Source of the DNA: a virus
Length of the DNA: 20,566 nt
IMG/VR virus record: IMGVR_UViG_3300027973_000261
Span: 1-20,566 of that record
Strand: one strand, 5' to 3'
Shown here: piece after piece, positions 1-9,793 of the stretch
Position numbering within the stretch: the first letter of the stretch is position 1
Layout: the number at the start of each line of letters is the position of its first letter
The notes under the pieces: model-generated
Databases searched by the model: none
Seen by the model: the letters and a program-made list of their open reading frames with translations, nothing else
What the model was told of the DNA's origin: nothing
Position numbers and translations under genes: made by a program

Positions 1-228
1 ACATCTGGTACTTCAGGTACAAGCGGTTCTTCAGGTAATGGTAGTTCAGGTTCATCAGGAACAGCTGGTACAAGTGGTAGTTCAGGAAATGGTACATCAG
101 GTTCTTCTGGAACAGCAGGTACAAGTGGCTCATCAGGTATAGACGGTTCTTCTGGTACTGCAGGAACAAGTGGTAGCTCAGGTGTGAATGGTTCTTCTGG
201 TAGTTCTGGTACAGCTGGTTCATCAGGA
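1..228 (+). repeat. Gly-X-Y coding repeats of the fibre stalk
   Basis: Degenerate tandem DNA encoding SSG, TSG and TAG triplets. A higher-order unit of about 45-54 bases recurs: SSG-TAG-TSG-SSG followed by a variable spacer (NG, NG, IDG, VNG). Codons for the same residues vary (GGT, GGA, GGC; TCA, TCT, AGT, AGC), so the repeat is better conserved as protein than as DNA. The repeat continues off the left edge. Confidence 0.85.
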
Positions 229-2214
229 ACTAGTGCAACATTTGATAGTGGTTCTTATGCTACTACAGGTTCAAACACATTTACTGGAGTACAAACATTA
301 ACAAATCAACAATACCCATTATTAATTAACAATCCTGTTAATGGTTCTGGGCAACTTAAATTTGGTTTTAATACAGGCACAACCTGGGCTCAACAAGAAG
401 TACAATTCTTAGGAGATAAAAACTATTTCCAATCAAATGGTGATTTAACGTTTGAAGGTACTTTAGCTGGTGCTACAGGCAGTATTACATTTACATCAGG
501 TAAAGATATTGCTTTACAAGCACCTGGTACTATATCGGCTAATAATCAAATAACTATTAATAGTTATAAAGGTTTTATTGTAAATGATAATACATATACA
601 GCATATGCTGGTGTTGACTTTTATACAGGTGGTACAGGTACTCAAGCACAATTTACATCAACCGCAGATAAAACATATATACAATCTAAAAATGATTTAT
701 ATATTAATTCAAATAATGGTGGTTCTACAACTGGTTCAATATATGCAACATCAAATAAAGATTTGTTATTAAAAGCTATTAGTGGTACAACTACTGTAAC
801 ATCATCAATAGTTAGTGTTATTTCTCCATCGGTTGCTATTAACTCACCATCTGTTAGAATAACAGGTAGTTTAATTTCATCTGGTTCATTAACTGAAATT
901 GGTAACGTAACAGTTCAAAACCCAAATATGTCACTTACGTATAATAACGTATCTTCATCATATGGTGGTAATGTGTTATTTGGATGGGATGGTATATTGG
1001 CGGGAGAAGCAACTTCAACTGGTTCATATGTAATTAGTGGTTCAAATAATATACTTGCAGTTACTAAACCAAGATCAGCAGTTGGCTTATACAATTATGT
1101 AAGTGGTTCATCAAACATTATGTTAGGTGGTACAATAGCAATGACAACAGCGTCACTTTTAAGACCTGTTACAAGTAATAACATTATAAATTTTGGTCAA
1201 ACAACACTTTATTTCCAATCATCATCAGTAGCTGGCGGACAACCAAGTTATCAAAACAATATTTTAAATCAGACTTTCGTTGCTGATATGGGTGTTAGTG
1301 GATCTTTAACGGCCACAGGTAATATTGTAAATGGTGCAACTTCTATATATCAAACAGGTTCAGCAATTGCTAACTTAAGATCAACATTTAATGCTAATAA
1401 CATTAACTCTACATTCTTTGTACAAAACTATGTAAGTAGTTCATTTACAGTAAATAACAACAATACTGTAGGTGCAACACATTATATTGACAATTATTGG
1501 GTAAATGGATTTGGTACCGCTGGTATTACAGCAAGTAGAAACTTCTATCAAGGTCAAGCAAACTTTATTACTTTTTCAGGTTCACCTTCTTCAAATACGT
1601 CTCGTGCAGTTAGTGACAACTTTTTAGGTGGTAACACAGTTAATATAAACGCAATTGTTAGTGGTTCAAATGCTGGTAACTCTTATGCTACAATAATATA
1701 TGGTTACAATTTACAAGCAAACGCAACAGCAACAGGTATATCTGGTGGTTCAGCATTTTTAGGTAGGTTTAATGACACAGGATCTTTTGCTAATACAAGT
1801 GATATTGTATTCGCTGTAGGTACTGGTACAGCTGCTGCAACAAGAAGAAATGGTCTTACAATTGATACTGGTTCAAACGTACTTGTATCTGGTTCGTTTA
1901 ACGTAAGTGGTAGTGCAACATTTAGTGGTACAGCATTTGCTGTTAATAATAACGCATCTTTTGGTACAGTTAATATGAATGCCACTGGTTCAGGTGCTCA
2001 AATGAACTTAAGATCAGTAGCAGTAACAGTATCTGGTTCTAATACAATTTCATTGAATAGCACAAATACTAACGTAACTGGTTCACTTAAACTTGCAAAC
2101 GTTATGAATTTAAGAGGTCAAGATCCATTACCAGCGGGAACAATCGGAGATTTAGCAGTGTCTTCGTCAAACAAACTTTACTTCTATAACGGTGCTTGGA
2201 CATTAATTGTATAA
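1..2214 (+). CDS. Collagen-like, beta-rich tail fibre (5' end outside window)
   Basis: The reading frame is open from base 1, so the gene starts upstream; 737 codons are visible. Residues 1-76 are Gly-X-Y triplets made of Ser, Thr and Ala (SGTSGSSG type), a collagen-like stalk without proline. The remainder is rich in Gly/Ser/Thr/Asn with recurring GSL..xG, VSGS and TGS turns, as expected for a beta-helical or beta-prism trimeric fibre. The C-terminus (LRGQDPLPAGTIGDLAVSS, then KLYFYNGAWTLIV) is a tip signature I recognise from aquatic phage fibres. No enzymatic motif is visible. The gene is followed after one base by the gp10-like gene. Likely role: an extracellular adhesin contacting the host surface. 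An internal GTG at 184 is not a credible start because the repeat continues upstream of it. Confidence 0.8.
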   Translation, partial: TSGTSGTSGSSGNGSSGSSGTAGTSGSSGNGTSGSSGTAGTSGSSGIDGSSGTAGTSGSSGVNGSSGSSGTAGSSGTSATFDSGSYATTGSNTFTGVQTLTNQQYPLLINNPVNGSGQLKFGFNTGTTWAQQEVQFLGDKNYFQSNGDLTFEGTLAGATGSITFTSGKDIALQAPGTISANNQITINSYKGFIVNDNTYTAYAGVDFYTGGTGTQAQFTSTADKTYIQSKNDLYINSNNGGSTTGSIYATSNKDLLLKAISGTTTVTSSIVSVISPSVAINSPSVRITGSLISSGSLTEIGNVTVQNPNMSLTYNNVSSSYGGNVLFGWDGILAGEATSTGSYVISGSNNILAVTKPRSAVGLYNYVSGSSNIMLGGTIAMTTASLLRPVTSNNIINFGQTTLYFQSSSVAGGQPSYQNNILNQTFVADMGVSGSLTATGNIVNGATSIYQTGSAIANLRSTFNANNINSTFFVQNYVSSSFTVNNNNTVGATHYIDNYWVNGFGTAGITASRNFYQGQANFITFSGSPSSNTSRAVSDNFLGGNTVNINAIVSGSNAGNSYATIIYGYNLQANATATGISGGSAFLGRFNDTGSFANTSDIVFAVGTGTAAATRRNGLTIDTGSNVLVSGSFNVSGSATFSGTAFAVNNNASFGTVNMNATGSGAQMNLRSVAVTVSGSNTISLNSTNTNVTGSLKLANVMNLRGQDPLPAGTIGDLAVSSSNKLYFYNGAWTLIV

Positions 2215-2215
2215 T

Positions 2216-2704
2216 ATGGATTTAGAAAAGATCGCACCTATTATTGAGAAGATTATGAAAGATACCTTGGAACAGAAGCGTTATCCATTTGGATTTGCTA
2301 AGTTTAAAGGAACGGGTAATAAGGTTGCGTCTGGTAAATTAAGAGATAGCATTAGTGTTGTAACAAATAAAGTTAATAAAGACGAAACTATCATACAAGT
2401 GTTATCTGCTGAATATGCTCAATGGGTTCAATCTGGAAGATTACCTGGAAAGAAAGGTGTGCCAGTTGACGCATTAGAGAAATGGATTAAAGATCGTGGG
2501 TTAACAGGTAGAGATAAAAAAGGAAGATTCATAAAAAGAAGAAGTTTCGCATTTGCGATACAAAAAAATATAAAGAAATTTGGAATAAGACCTTCCAACT
2601 TTTTGGATGTTGCATTAGAAATGATAGCAGATGATCCAAAGATTATGGATTTAATTGAAGAAGGTTCTTTTGAAGAATTATTAGACTTAATACAAGGAAT
2701 ATAA
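2216..2704 (+). CDS. HK97 gp10-like tail-completion / neck protein
   Basis: A 162-residue basic protein. The pattern fits the HK97-gp10 family of head-tail joining proteins: an N-terminal helix, then SGKLRDSISVV, then a Tyr/Trp-rich strand (AEYAQWVQSGR), a DALEKWIKDRGL helix, and RSFAFAIQKNIKKFGIRPSNF followed by an acidic helical tail. In the family this protein caps the tail or bridges tube and neck. I start it at ATG 2216, one base after the fibre stop, in the context TAATATGG. The frame extends to a TTG at 2207, but that overlaps the fibre and adds only MYN. It is co-transcribed with its neighbours. It is unusual to find a neck gene among fibre and tail-tip genes, far from the portal. Confidence 0.7.
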   Translation: MDLEKIAPIIEKIMKDTLEQKRYPFGFAKFKGTGNKVASGKLRDSISVVTNKVNKDETIIQVLSAEYAQWVQSGRLPGKKGVPVDALEKWIKDRGLTGRDKKGRFIKRRSFAFAIQKNIKKFGIRPSNFLDVALEMIADDPKIMDLIEEGSFEELLDLIQGI

Positions 2705-2706
2705 TT

Positions 2707-4305
2707 ATGGCAACATTTGGTTATCAACGCTTATATAGCAATGGATTAAACAGCAACACGCAAATACGTCGTTCAACTGATATGGTTTACCAACGTGGTG
2801 GAACATATGAAATAGTTTTAACTGGAGATACTTATGCATCTTCAATGGAAATGACTGTGGATTTGTATTCAGATGGTAGTAAGGTTGGCAGAATGTCACT
2901 TGTTCCATATGATGTTGCACAATCAGGAGCAACGTATACATATAGTTTTAATCTAAGGCCGTATAGTTATATGTCAAATTATGTTCAAGCGCAGCATTAT
3001 ACATACTATTGGTTAAACGATTGGTATGCAACTATAAATCAAATAAATTTAAATAACCCGTATCCAAATAGCATAACAGCAAATTTTAAATATGGGTATA
3101 CATATATAAATTCAACTGGAGGAACTGTAACTGAATGGGGTATATATGGTCAAACATCTCCAATTAATAATTTTGATCACTACACAGACATTCCATTATG
3201 TGCAACATCAACTGGGTTTACTGCATCAGGTTTTACCAATACAGGTGGTAATTTTGACTATGTGGGTGGATCTTTCCAAATGCAGGACAAACTAATACTT
3301 CCGAATTTTGATCAAGAATTGGGCACCGTAATAGGCACAGGATTGACAATTAATACTGTTGATAGATTTAGAACTTATAGTCCTATGTCGCAGTACTTAA
3401 TGAACTATCCATCAGTACCAGAGATGAGTGAGAGTGCTAGGTTTTTAACTGACGCACCAAGGATACAATATATACAATCTAACGAAAATTATGTATTATA
3501 TTACTTAAACGGACAGACAGGAGATAGACAAGTTATAGAAGCAGATTACGCAGTATTCCAATTTTATGACGAAAGCAATACTCTAGTTAATACATTTAAC
3601 CAACAATTGAATTTTATTAATACGCCATATGCATCACCAACAGGTTATACAGATACCTTACAAGTGTTCGCATTGCCTTGTGGACCAGTAGATATAGATA
3701 ATTTATTTACAGTAATTGACTGGGATACTGTCGCTTATTATAGAGTACAATTGTTTTATGCTTATCCAACTAACAGCGAATTAAGAAGTAGTTTAGGTCC
3801 AATAGGTCCTGTGTCAGAAGAGTTTTTCTTTTATGTGGATACTAACTGTGGTCCAGAAGATACTCGCCTTGCCTTCTTAAATGACCGTGGTGGCTTTGAT
3901 TACTTTACATTTACGTCATACAGACAAGACACTAAAAAGATAGATAGACAGTCTTATGATTCAAGATATTATGCAACTGATTTACAATCAGCAGATAGGG
4001 ATTTTGGTAGAACAGTTAAGACTTTTGATACGAATATTACACAAGAAATAGTATTAGAGTCAGACTATTTATCTGTACCTATGGCAAACTGGTTAGAACA
4101 ATTATTTACATCACCACAAGTGTATGAAATGAAACCAGACTATATATCTCAAATTGATAGACAAGACAAGATATATAAGGATTTGAGACCTATGCAAGTT
4201 ATATCAACTGAGGTTGAAACAATAACTAAAAAGCATAGAAAACTAAATAAATACAAGATCACACTTAAGTCTGCAGACTCTTACTTTGTAAACAGAGGCT
4301 TCTAA
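2707..4305 (+). CDS. Large tail structural protein (532 aa)
   Basis: A 532-residue soluble protein rich in Tyr, Thr and Asn with no membrane segment or signal peptide. The first ~380 residues look like consecutive beta-sandwich material. Residues ~385-532 form a more conserved-looking end: RLAFLNDRGGFDYFTF, then a region with KKIDRQSYDSRYY, then WLEQLFTSPQVYE, and a Lys-rich stretch ending KITLKSADSYFVNRGF. I recognise this C-terminal pattern (a 'LxxLNxxGGxDyyTF ... wLxxLxxSpxVY' signature) from tail or baseplate-region proteins of Bacteroidota phages, but I cannot name a molecular function. It starts two bases after the gp10-like gene and lies three bases before the 1484-aa gene, so the three are almost certainly one transcript. 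Virion tail component is inferred from these patterns and from context. Confidence 0.6.
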   Translation: MATFGYQRLYSNGLNSNTQIRRSTDMVYQRGGTYEIVLTGDTYASSMEMTVDLYSDGSKVGRMSLVPYDVAQSGATYTYSFNLRPYSYMSNYVQAQHYTYYWLNDWYATINQINLNNPYPNSITANFKYGYTYINSTGGTVTEWGIYGQTSPINNFDHYTDIPLCATSTGFTASGFTNTGGNFDYVGGSFQMQDKLILPNFDQELGTVIGTGLTINTVDRFRTYSPMSQYLMNYPSVPEMSESARFLTDAPRIQYIQSNENYVLYYLNGQTGDRQVIEADYAVFQFYDESNTLVNTFNQQLNFINTPYASPTGYTDTLQVFALPCGPVDIDNLFTVIDWDTVAYYRVQLFYAYPTNSELRSSLGPIGPVSEEFFFYVDTNCGPEDTRLAFLNDRGGFDYFTFTSYRQDTKKIDRQSYDSRYYATDLQSADRDFGRTVKTFDTNITQEIVLESDYLSVPMANWLEQLFTSPQVYEMKPDYISQIDRQDKIYKDLRPMQVISTEVETITKKHRKLNKYKITLKSADSYFVNRGF

Positions 4306-4308
4306 TAT

Positions 4309-7300
4309 ATGGCAAACGAACAACAAACAGTTTTACGCGTACAATTTGATAATGTTAATACCAATACTGGTATAACCGAATATGAATTTTTAGATCTATA
4401 TGGTGATGTTCCTATTAAGATTAATAAATCTTTTGCTGAATTGCAAGATATATCAAAGCGTAACTCTGATTATTCAATTGGTTTAACATTACCTGGAAGC
4501 AAAAAGAACAATAAATTCTTTGAGAACTTCTTTAACGTTGATACTCAATCACTTTATTTTAATGCAACTAAACGTGTTAATTGTCAGGTATTATTAAATG
4601 ATCAAGCATATTTTACTGGTTATTTAAAACTAAATAAAACATCTGTATTAAATTCTAAGGTTGAATATGATGTAACGTTATATTCTACAATAGGCGATTT
4701 ATATGGTCAAATAGGAAATAACCTATTAATTGATTTGAATTATAGTGATACTGAATATAATTTTAATCATACATTTGATCAATATGCTGTAACTAATGAC
4801 TTTAATCGCAACTTATTTTCAGAGAATAGCATATATCCAAATACATATTTTTATCCAATTATTCATAATGGTTATGAATATTCTGGTGACACCGTTAATT
4901 TAAGCGGAGGAACCCCATCAAAGCAAACAAGATTATATACAACATCTGGTACAACTTTAGGAAGTTATGCCACTGCTGCGGCTGCTTATGCGGTTGTAGG
5001 TGAATATAGAATTAACTCACCGTATCAAGGATTAATTGATAATCAATTAAAGCCAGGATTAAGTATATGGAGTTTAATTCAGTTAATATTTAAAACATAT
5101 AATTACACAATTAAATCAGATTTTTTTAACACTCCTTGGTTTAAGGCATTATATATGTATGGTTATTTTAGTAGTGATTCAACTAAGTTTGGTTATTCAA
5201 TTGGTACTATAGCTACATTACCATTAGAGGGTGTTGAATTAGTTCCTTTTGAATTTCCTAGTGGTACTATAAATGTTATTGTATGTAAGTTAGGAACAGG
5301 TATACCTTGTTATTGTTCAAATGATATTACATTTACATTAACAACAGAATATCCATATGAACCAATACAATATGAATCAACACATACAATTACTGCAGGG
5401 TCAACTGGTTATACAGCTGATTTAGTTGGAGATATTTTTATTGGAATTACATCAGATCAGGTAGCAATTGGAACAACATTAAGATATTTTCCACAAGCAG
5501 CAAATACAATTGTACCATATGTAGATGGTGATTTAGTAGATTTTAGCAAAGTTATAAGTCAGGATTTAAAACAAATAGATTTAATTAGCTCAATAGCTAA
5601 GAAGTTTAATTTAGTATTTATTCCAGACCCAGAAAAGTCTAATCAAATTATTATTGAGCCTTATAACTATTATATTGGTACAGGAGATATACATAATTGG
5701 AGTGATAAAATTTCATTTGATAAAGGTTTTACGGTTGAACCTGCCTTAAATTATATTGAGTCTGAATTATTTTTAACAGATCAAGAGGACGGTGATTATG
5801 GTAATAAGACATTTAAAGATTCAAATGCTAGAATATATGGGCAAAATTTGGTATATAATCCAACTGCCTATAAGTCTCAACAAAAGAAAATAGACACAAT
5901 ATTCTCTCCCGAATTTATTAGAACTTGGGATCAAAATATAGCATTACCATTAGGTATAAATTATGTGGGAACATCTCAAGCAAATAACACAGCTGGTGGA
6001 TCTGAGAATCAAACTTGGACATATAAGGGTGTTAGAACTAAACCAAAATTAATGTATTGGTTGGGTGGGTTTAATCCATTCTTAAATATAGTCGGTGAAA
6101 CATTTAGTTTAGCTGATACATATCAAACTTTTTGTGTATATATTTCAACTTCTGATTTAAGTGGTGTAGCTGGTAAATTTCAATATATTCCAGTAATTAG
6201 CCATACAATGCCAATCGGTAATCCAGATAGCAATAAAAAAAATAATGATAGTATTTGTAATTTATTTAATTCAGAACCACCAGCAATAGTTGGAACAACA
6301 TCATCATATAACGTATATACAGAAAATGATGCATATAAATTATTCTATCAAAATAGAGTAGATAATTTATATAACGCTAACACACGTTTTTTAACAGGTA
6401 ATTTTTATTTAAAACTATCTGATATACAAAACCTTAAACCAAATGACCTTATTAAAATTAATGAGCAATACTTCACTTGGAATAAGATTGAAGGGTTTAA
6501 TCTAACTAATACTGAATTAACAAAGGTTGAGTTGATACAAGCTAATAATAATCCAAGCACATATCCAACAAGATATTTTGAGTATTATTATTGTGACGAT
6601 CCAACTAAAATTTATAAGTTTAAAACTGATTTTACAAACGAAAATTTAAGAGATACAAATTATTTCTGGAGTATTTTATATGATTATAATGTCGGTATAT
6701 TAGGTGGTAATGTTTCTGGATTTACAGCGTCATTTGCTGACAATCAAGCTAATGCTATTAAGTATGTTCCATATTTTATGTATGAGGTTTCTGATACAAC
6801 TTATGATACAACTGGTATAGATTGGCAATATGATAGCTTACATAATTATATATATACAATTGGATTTGATCCATTTAATACATACGTTCCTGGGTTTTGG
6901 ATTAATTCTGGATCTACTACTACTGGTTTAAATCTATATTCTAATTGCTCAGGATTTACATCTGCGGCAACAACATATGGTATTGTTACTGGTAGTTCAA
7001 CATATCACGGAGTCATTGCTACACCAACACCAACGCCTACTGCTACAGTAGCACCTACACCAACTCCAACACCTGATATGCTTGGATCGTTATTGATGAG
7101 TTATGACTCATTAGAATTGGGAGATAATTATCAGGTTTCTGTTAATGGAGCATTAAGAACATTGCAATATATTGATTCAAGCAATTTGTATTCAACTTAT
7201 ATATATCCTGGAGATGTTGTTAGAATTACTGGATCAACAATATCACCATATGGTAAAATATGGTCAGTTAATAGAGTGGATTATACAACAGATGATCAAG

Positions 7301-8763
7301 GTGGTGATATGGGTATTAGAACTACAGGTGCTACGTTTACAACTACTATAGTTGATATATATAATACAATTATTGAATTTACTGCCACACCAATTGCTCA
7401 AGATTATAATTTTGAATATTTGGTTGGTTTAATATCTGGTCCAACTGCTACACCAACACCAACTCCTACACCAACAAGTACTCCGACACCAACGCCAACT
7501 AGTACTCCTACACCTACACCAACAAGTAGTCCTACGCCAACGCCAAGTAGTACTGCAACGCCTACTCCAACAACTAGTCCTACGCCAACACCAACTCCAA
7601 CTCCTATATTAACTTATATGAGTATTGGTGGAGGATTTAGTGGCTCAACTAATCCGATACTTGCGGGTATATCGTTTGATAGTGAGATATTAAGTTCAGG
7701 TAAAATTATTATTGGTCACAGATATACATCTTATAGTGGTACATCAGTTTCTACTGTTACAAGATTATTAAATGATGGTACATTAGACACAACATTTATT
7801 ACTTCAGGTGTAACATCAACTGAATCTACATATGATATTAAAGAACAATCTGATGGTAAATTAGTAATCTCAGGTTTAGAGATTGGAGGATTTAACTTAT
7901 ATAGATTAAACTCAGATGGTTCAACTGATACAGGATTTACTCCAACATTAATTTATGGAGGTACGTCATTTAATGAAGAAAGAATTGAACTACAATCTGA
8001 TAATAAAATAATATATGGTAATGATTTTAGTACGGCATATAGTGGTTATACAGGTTTAATGAGATTTAATTCTAATGGTACATTAGATACAACATTTAAT
8101 AGTGGTGGTAGTCAGTTTTCAGGTAGTTATAGTGATAGAGTATATGATATATATGTTTACCCTGATGATAAGATATTAGTTGGTGGTTTATTTAACAAAT
8201 ATAATGGAGTTACTTGTAATGGTTTAATAAAATTAAATTCAAACGGTACGGTGGATACATCATTTAATGTTGACACTACAACAGGTTATACGTTTCCACC
8301 AATGATTTATGATATTGAAGTTCAATCTGATGGTAAGATTTTAGTTGGATTAGGTGATACTACATTTAATAAGAAATATTGGAACATTACAGTTGGTTTA
8401 ATGTGGAGGTTGAACGCTGATGGTACATTTGATAGTTCTTTCCCTTATAATCAATTCTTACCTAATTCAGGTGGAAATGGAGGTATAAATGACATATATC
8501 AAATGACTGACGGTTCATTATTAGTTGGTGGAACTTTTACATCTTATAGTGGAACTTCTGTTAATAATTTAGTAAAATTAAATTCTGATGGTACATTAAA
8601 TACAACATTTACACCGCCAGCAATTAATGGTAGTATATCAGATATTGAAATAACAACTGATGGTGGCGTATTATGTACAGGTACTATGACTCTTTTAGGT
8701 GCACAAACCGCAAGAGGAATAATAAAACTAAATCCAATTAACGGGTCATCTTTGATTACCTAA
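4309..8763 (+). CDS. Giant modular tail-tip protein with Thr-Pro linkers and C-terminal beta-propeller
   Basis: A 1484-residue protein, the largest in the window. Residues 1-~150 resemble the N-terminus of Bacteroidota-phage tail-tip proteins ([20 protein letters not shown], then [13 protein letters not shown] and a [10 protein letters not shown] strand). Residues ~150-900 are beta-rich. A first Thr-Pro linker spans ~905-922. A small beta domain (~923-1044) is followed by a long Thr-Pro/Ser linker (~1045-1099). Residues ~1100-1484 contain seven strands of the DGKilvgG type and six copies of [11 protein letters not shown]-like motifs near residues 1152, 1198, 1251, 1307, 1366 and 1422. This is the delta-60/DUF5122 repeat pattern, expected to fold as a beta-propeller. 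The layout suggests an anchor in the tail tip, flexible spacers and a terminal binding domain. Receptor or glycan binding is inference; no catalytic motif is seen. Confidence 0.72.
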   Translation: MANEQQTVLRVQFDNVNTNTGITEYEFLDLYGDVPIKINKSFAELQDISKRNSDYSIGLTLPGSKKNNKFFENFFNVDTQSLYFNATKRVNCQVLLNDQAYFTGYLKLNKTSVLNSKVEYDVTLYSTIGDLYGQIGNNLLIDLNYSDTEYNFNHTFDQYAVTNDFNRNLFSENSIYPNTYFYPIIHNGYEYSGDTVNLSGGTPSKQTRLYTTSGTTLGSYATAAAAYAVVGEYRINSPYQGLIDNQLKPGLSIWSLIQLIFKTYNYTIKSDFFNTPWFKALYMYGYFSSDSTKFGYSIGTIATLPLEGVELVPFEFPSGTINVIVCKLGTGIPCYCSNDITFTLTTEYPYEPIQYESTHTITAGSTGYTADLVGDIFIGITSDQVAIGTTLRYFPQAANTIVPYVDGDLVDFSKVISQDLKQIDLISSIAKKFNLVFIPDPEKSNQIIIEPYNYYIGTGDIHNWSDKISFDKGFTVEPALNYIESELFLTDQEDGDYGNKTFKDSNARIYGQNLVYNPTAYKSQQKKIDTIFSPEFIRTWDQNIALPLGINYVGTSQANNTAGGSENQTWTYKGVRTKPKLMYWLGGFNPFLNIVGETFSLADTYQTFCVYISTSDLSGVAGKFQYIPVISHTMPIGNPDSNKKNNDSICNLFNSEPPAIVGTTSSYNVYTENDAYKLFYQNRVDNLYNANTRFLTGNFYLKLSDIQNLKPNDLIKINEQYFTWNKIEGFNLTNTELTKVELIQANNNPSTYPTRYFEYYYCDDPTKIYKFKTDFTNENLRDTNYFWSILYDYNVGILGGNVSGFTASFADNQANAIKYVPYFMYEVSDTTYDTTGIDWQYDSLHNYIYTIGFDPFNTYVPGFWINSGSTTTGLNLYSNCSGFTSAATTYGIVTGSSTYHGVIATPTPTPTATVAPTPTPTPDMLGSLLMSYDSLELGDNYQVSVNGALRTLQYIDSSNLYSTYIYPGDVVRITGSTISPYGKIWSVNRVDYTTDDQGGDMGIRTTGATFTTTIVDIYNTIIEFTATPIAQDYNFEYLVGLISGPTATPTPTPTPTSTPTPTPTSTPTPTPTSSPTPTPSSTATPTPTTSPTPTPTPTPILTYMSIGGGFSGSTNPILAGISFDSEILSSGKIIIGHRYTSYSGTSVSTVTRLLNDGTLDTTFITSGVTSTESTYDIKEQSDGKLVISGLEIGGFNLYRLNSDGSTDTGFTPTLIYGGTSFNEERIELQSDNKIIYGNDFSTAYSGYTGLMRFNSNGTLDTTFNSGGSQFSGSYSDRVYDIYVYPDDKILVGGLFNKYNGVTCNGLIKLNSNGTVDTSFNVDTTTGYTFPPMIYDIEVQSDGKILVGLGDTTFNKKYWNITVGLMWRLNADGTFDSSFPYNQFLPNSGGNGGINDIYQMTDGSLLVGGTFTSYSGTSVNNLVKLNSDGTLNTTFTPPAINGSISDIEITTDGGVLCTGTMTLLGAQTARGIIKLNPINGSSLIT
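7021..7074 (+). repeat. Thr-Pro linker 1 in the 1484-aa protein
   Basis: Encodes a run of TP dipeptides with Ala/Val interruptions ([18 protein letters not shown]). At DNA level it is a degenerate ACACCA/ACTCCA hexamer tandem. It separates the large beta-rich body from a ~120-residue domain and would behave as an extended, stiff but disordered spacer. Confidence 0.85.
7441..7605 (+). repeat. Thr-Pro/Ser linker 2 in the 1484-aa protein
   Basis: About 55 residues of PT/PTP units punctuated by TS, SS and TA steps. The DNA is a degenerate 6-base tandem within a longer periodicity of roughly 24-30 bases. It joins the ~120-residue domain to the beta-propeller. Its length and near-identity to the other linkers make it a likely site for slippage or recombination. 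Confidence 0.85.
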
Positions 8764-8764
8764 T

Positions 8765-8783
8765 AATTTATATTTAATAATAT
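8765..8783 (+). promoter_or_regulatory. AT-rich intergenic motif abutting the 333-aa gene
   Basis: Nineteen bases (AATTTATATTTAATAATAT) directly before ATG 8784. The identical 19-mer occurs at 12238-12256. The core ATATTTAATAAT or a close variant also appears before the genes at 14223, 16058 and 16726. It could be a promoter -10/-7-like element, an AU-rich ribosome standby site, or both. Its position so close to the ATG would imply an almost leaderless mRNA if it were a promoter. Confidence 0.45.
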
Positions 8784-9785
8784 ATGAGAATGAAATACAT
8801 AAAGCAAATAATAAATCAAAACTTTATATTCCCGAACGATAATGTTTCGGAATACGATGTGGAGATTGTGAACGATATAAACAACAATAGCGTATCAGGA
8901 ACCGTAGAAAATTTAACTGCCACAACAGTAAGTTACAGTGCAATTACATTCACGTATGATTGGCAATGGGATAAAAATGGTGCTGAGCCATATATAATGG
9001 ACTCTGGTAAGATTAGTTTAGTATCTGTACATATGTTAGCTTATGGTCAAAATTATTTTAAACCTTGGAGAGTTGTAGATGATATATCAGATTCAACAAC
9101 TGGATTAACAACATATTCTAGTGTTGGTCAATCATTCAGTGTAACACCATCTCAAATGGGGTTATCCGCATTTAGTAATGGTATATATTATTTTGAGTTT
9201 AGATTTATTGGGCATAGAGCAATCTTTCCAGTTTGTGCTCAATTTACTGTTGGAGCAATACCAACACCAACGCCTACTCCTACACCAACGGCAACATCGG
9301 TTCCTCCAACACCTACTCCAACACCAACTGCTGAACCAAATATATATACAACTGGTGCGACATTAAATGTAACTGATACTGGTTGGATTAAATATAATAT
9401 GTCATCAGGACAAACCTATCAAGAAATTACAACAACAGGTACGGTGATATTAACAAACTGTTTAGATTGTTCTTCAATAACTTATGGTTATCCATTTGCA
9501 GATTTGGCAGCATTTACCATAACTAGCTGTGGTTCAAGTTGTACACCTGGTCCAACACCAACTCCAGCTCCAACAGCAACTCCAGATCCAGGATGTACAT
9601 CAACTGAATGGAGAATAGATAATAGCTCATCTGGTTATGATATTTATTGGGCTGGTGATGATTGTAATGGTAATCCAGTTGGCGGAACTGTAGGCGCATA
9701 TCAAATTCAATATACTGGTTGCGTTGCAGATTATACATTAACATATACAGGTTTCCCAACGGTAACAATTGCTGCAATTTGCTAA
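8784..9785 (+). CDS. Cys-rich modular tail protein with Thr-Pro linkers (333 aa)
   Basis: Three beta-rich domains separated by Thr-Pro spacers: residues ~1-158; linker ~160-185; ~186-255; a second short linker at ~256-270; and ~271-333. The second and third domains carry several cysteines (CLDC, CGSSC, GC, DDC, GC and a C-terminal IAAIC), suggesting disulphides or metal binding once the virion is outside the cell. No catalytic motif, signal peptide or membrane segment is visible. Start 8784 is chosen because it follows the AT-rich motif; ATG 8790 is an in-frame alternative two codons later. The linkers match those of the preceding 1484-aa protein in composition and codon pattern, so the two probably share history and location at the tail tip. 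The function is unknown; an accessory adhesin is the best inference. Confidence 0.6.
   Translation: MRMKYIKQIINQNFIFPNDNVSEYDVEIVNDINNNSVSGTVENLTATTVSYSAITFTYDWQWDKNGAEPYIMDSGKISLVSVHMLAYGQNYFKPWRVVDDISDSTTGLTTYSSVGQSFSVTPSQMGLSAFSNGIYYFEFRFIGHRAIFPVCAQFTVGAIPTPTPTPTPTATSVPPTPTPTPTAEPNIYTTGATLNVTDTGWIKYNMSSGQTYQEITTTGTVILTNCLDCSSITYGYPFADLAAFTITSCGSSCTPGPTPTPAPTATPDPGCTSTEWRIDNSSSGYDIYWAGDDCNGNPVGGTVGAYQIQYTGCVADYTLTYTGFPTVTIAAIC
9261..9338 (+). repeat. Thr-Pro linker 1 in the 333-aa protein
   Basis: Encodes two TP runs separated by ATSVPP and ending at AEP. The DNA uses the same ACACCAAC/GCCTACTCC words as the linkers in the upstream gene, giving short direct repeats between two adjacent genes. 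Confidence 0.8.
9549..9590 (+). repeat. Thr-Pro/Ala linker 2 in the 333-aa protein
   Basis: A short linker reading GPTPTPAPTATPDP between two Cys-containing domains. It is shorter and more Ala-rich than the other Thr-Pro linkers in the window. Confidence 0.75.
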
Positions 9786-9793
9786 AATTAGAT

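Noticed and set aside
1704-1985. A 93-codon minus-strand frame over the fibre gene
   Set aside because: Mirror of Gly/Ser/Thr/Asn-rich coding DNA; no protein features and no supporting context.
7441-7605. Tandem repeats resembling a CRISPR-like array
   Set aside because: They are in frame within a gene, encode Thr-Pro, and have no unique spacers of constant length.
9719-9793. Upstream extension of the 57-aa gene
   Set aside because: It overlaps the 333-aa gene in another frame and adds a Cys/Asn/Arg stretch unlike the rest; ATG 9794 is nine bases after the previous stop.
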